Positions 62,655 to 64,000 of a DNA stretch of 64,000 bases are shown in pieces. Numbering within the stretch: the stretch's first letter is position 1; each line of letters begins with the position of its first letter. Source of the stretch: JABDMH01 sp050298535 (GTDB taxonomy: Bacteria; Bacteroidota; Bacteroidia; Chitinophagales; Saprospiraceae); NCBI GenBank assembly GCA_050298535.1, contig JBNKUI010000105.1, positions 1 to 64,000 on the forward strand. Direction: 5' to 3'. Made by a program: the position numbers and the translations under genes. The notes under the pieces are model-generated. The model was not told the DNA's origin and did no database searches. It saw only the letters and a program-made list of their open reading frames with translations.

Positions 62655-62851
62655 GATTGGTAGATTTTAGACTCTTAATACCAGGGGTATTTGTCTGGCT
62701 TACTAAAATAGGCTAGTTAATTGACACTGGGTATATCGATCTTTTATGGTATAAAACGCATATTTCCTTGACTATGCTTGAGATCATTATAACTATACCA
62801 AATGATGATAACTCGGGCAAAAAAGACTGACACTACAACACTGATTTATGA

Positions 62852-62881
62852 CAAATTTATACTCTCGTATACATCTGCAAA
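62852..62881 (-). promoter_or_regulatory. promoter-like element upstream of the Tat hydrolase gene
   Basis: On the minus strand TTTG (62878-62881), an 18-nt spacer and TAAATTTG (62852-62859) fit the consensus closely. The implied leader is about 190 nt and contains a short inverted repeat AATACC/GGTATT near 62680. Otherwise the 62655-62905 gap shows nothing. Confidence 0.4.
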
Positions 62882-62905
62882 TTTTATACGGATACATGTA
62901 AACCA

Positions 62906-64000
62906 TCACCCTCTTCCGTATAATTTATCCACTTTCTCCTTGGAAGGGTAGGGTGCCCGGGTAAGTGGTCGTGGAGAAACATTTGAACCATCCGGAAGTT
63001 TCACCCTTGCCCGCTGGTCTTCATACCGAGGATCATCCACCATGGGTAGCCTGTCCACTTTTAATACTTCTATGGATGGAAAACCAAACTCCACCATTAC
63101 TTTGCCTTCTATTAGATAGCAGCCCGGACCTTTAAAAGGCCATTTGATCAGGATGTCCGGAAAATGTGTGGTATCAAAAAATGCACCCTCCACATCAATC
63201 CAGGTGCCAAAATTCATATGCCCCCTTCCTGTCGGTACATCTTTACGAGCCACGAGATATCCCACGATTCGAATTATGGTATTTTCTTTGCTGACCAACT
63301 CCCGCACCCGGGTATCTCCCCGATATTTTGTTTTTAGCATTTCAAAAGGGTTGTGCGAGACAGGAAACCGTAATAGTTCTATCTCATCAAAAGCATCTTC
63401 AAAAGTATCACGATCCAGGATTGGGAATTCCCATGACTTAGGAGGTTCAATAAATAGTTTTTGAGGTCGGTGTTCATTTTTCTTTTTGTCCTTACTAAGG
63501 TACATGCGCGCCTCCAGAATCAATTCATTCTTAGGCTTATTCGTAAATCGAATGGCACCGGAAAAAATTAATAATTCCAGATGTTCGATACCAATCGGCA
63601 CCCGCTCTATAAAATCATATAGAGAAGTAAATTTCCCAGAATTTAAACGCACCTCTACAATCGCTTCGGCCACCGATAAATTAAATCCATCAATAGTACT
63701 AAATCCAATATATATTTCCTTACCGATCAAACAAGCCAGTACTTCACTATGATTTATACAGGGTTGCCGAATAGTGCCTCCTGCCATCTTAGCTTCATGA
63801 AAATAGACCTCTTTACGATAAAATCCTCCGAAGTTATTTATGGCAGACACCATAAACTCCAATGGATAGTGAATTTTTAAATACAAGGCTAAATACGACT
63901 CCACGGCATAACTTGCCGAATGCGATTTACAAAATGAAAAACCGGCAAATGACTCTATCTGTCGATATACTTCATTCGTCAACTCATCAGGATACCCCTT
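62906..64000 (-). CDS. DNA polymerase III alpha subunit paralogue (DnaE-like), 3' part
   Basis: The C-terminal 364 residues of a DnaE-type polymerase; the frame stays open to the right edge (KGYPDE precedes the residue at 63982), so the 5' part is outside. Recognisable are FAGFSFCKSHSASYAVESY (thumb/fingers region), YLALYLKIHYPLEFMVSAIN, the helix-hairpin-helix part (IERVPIGIEHLELLIFSGAI) and a C-terminal OB-fold (IIRIVGYLVARKDVPT, MNFGTWIDVEGAFFDTTHFP). The GGFYRKEVYFHEAKMAGG stretch resembles the shorter second DnaE of Bacteroidota rather than the replicative enzyme, but the missing N-terminus prevents certainty. Confidence 0.88.
   Translation of the reverse strand, partial: KGYPDELTNEVYRQIESFAGFSFCKSHSASYAVESYLALYLKIHYPLEFMVSAINNFGGFYRKEVYFHEAKMAGGTIRQPCINHSEVLACLIGKEIYIGFSTIDGFNLSVAEAIVEVRLNSGKFTSLYDFIERVPIGIEHLELLIFSGAIRFTNKPKNELILEARMYLSKDKKKNEHRPQKLFIEPPKSWEFPILDRDTFEDAFDEIELLRFPVSHNPFEMLKTKYRGDTRVRELVSKENTIIRIVGYLVARKDVPTGRGHMNFGTWIDVEGAFFDTTHFPDILIKWPFKGPGCYLIEGKVMVEFGFPSIEVLKVDRLPMVDDPRYEDQRARVKLPDGSNVSPRPLTRAPYPSKEKVDKLYGRG

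Overview
The window is chromosomal DNA of a member of the Bacteroidota. The evidence is a partial 16S rRNA gene on the minus strand at the left edge, many copies of the phylum's TAnnTTTG -7 promoter element (with a perfect TTTG-N19-TATATTTG in front of 16S), and a gene set typical of the phylum: FecI/FecR regulators with a DUF4974-like tail, GIN/DUF4097-like beta-helix proteins, DUF4249, DUF5723, DUF6029 and Omp28 families, a sensor kinase with a reg_prop propeller, and a DnaE paralogue. The order cannot be fixed by eye; a free-living aerobic lineage such as Saprospiria or Cytophagia would fit. I see no insertion sequence, prophage, CRISPR array or tRNA gene.

Layout. 0-6.9 kb: 16S rRNA, rpsA, rpoN and a decayed receptor/DUF4249 fusion pseudogene, with two otherwise poor intergenic stretches. 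7-12 kb: a FecI-FecR cassette whose third gene joins an STN signalling domain to GFxN repeats instead of a TonB receptor, followed by a beta-barrel protein and a GIN-domain lipoprotein. 12-28 kb: cell-wall and peptidase genes, a TPR lipoprotein, dodecin, thrS, a Cys/Met PLP enzyme, the rny-zapA-coiled-coil cluster, pheT, and an Omp28/DUF6029/TlpA thiol cluster. 28.3-28.9 kb: three tandem copies of a 202-bp hairpin-rich unit between convergent genes. 29-38 kb: LuxR-type response regulator and propeller kinase, tail-specific protease, membrane pyrophosphatase, nitroreductase. 38-40.6 kb: DtxR/MntR-type repressor, metal-binding protein and ABC ATPase, with no permease. 40.6-47.3 kb: a DUF5723-like protein and lipoprotein pair, a beta-CASP nuclease, and a second ECF cassette whose output protein carries a regular tyrosine ladder. 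47.4-54.8 kb: gltX, a NodB-type deacetylase, DUF1232, aminopeptidase P, an orphan anti-sigma-like protein and atpDC. 55-59.7 kb: DUF5691-MoxR-DUF5682 operon. 59.7-64 kb: scpA, a tetrapyrrole-methylase-family protein, an exported alpha/beta hydrolase and the 3' part of a dnaE-like gene.

How the parts work together. Much of the window is housekeeping (translation, ATP synthase, pyrophosphatase, chromosome segregation). The accessory content is envelope signalling: two ECF sigma cassettes each end in a predicted beta-helical surface or periplasmic protein. The most system-like locus is DUF5691-MoxR-DUF5682, which sits alone between atpD and scpA without the VWA partner expected for MoxR systems. 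Six convergent gene pairs overlap or nearly touch (gaps of 7 bp or less); the tandem-repeat junction is the one roomy exception.
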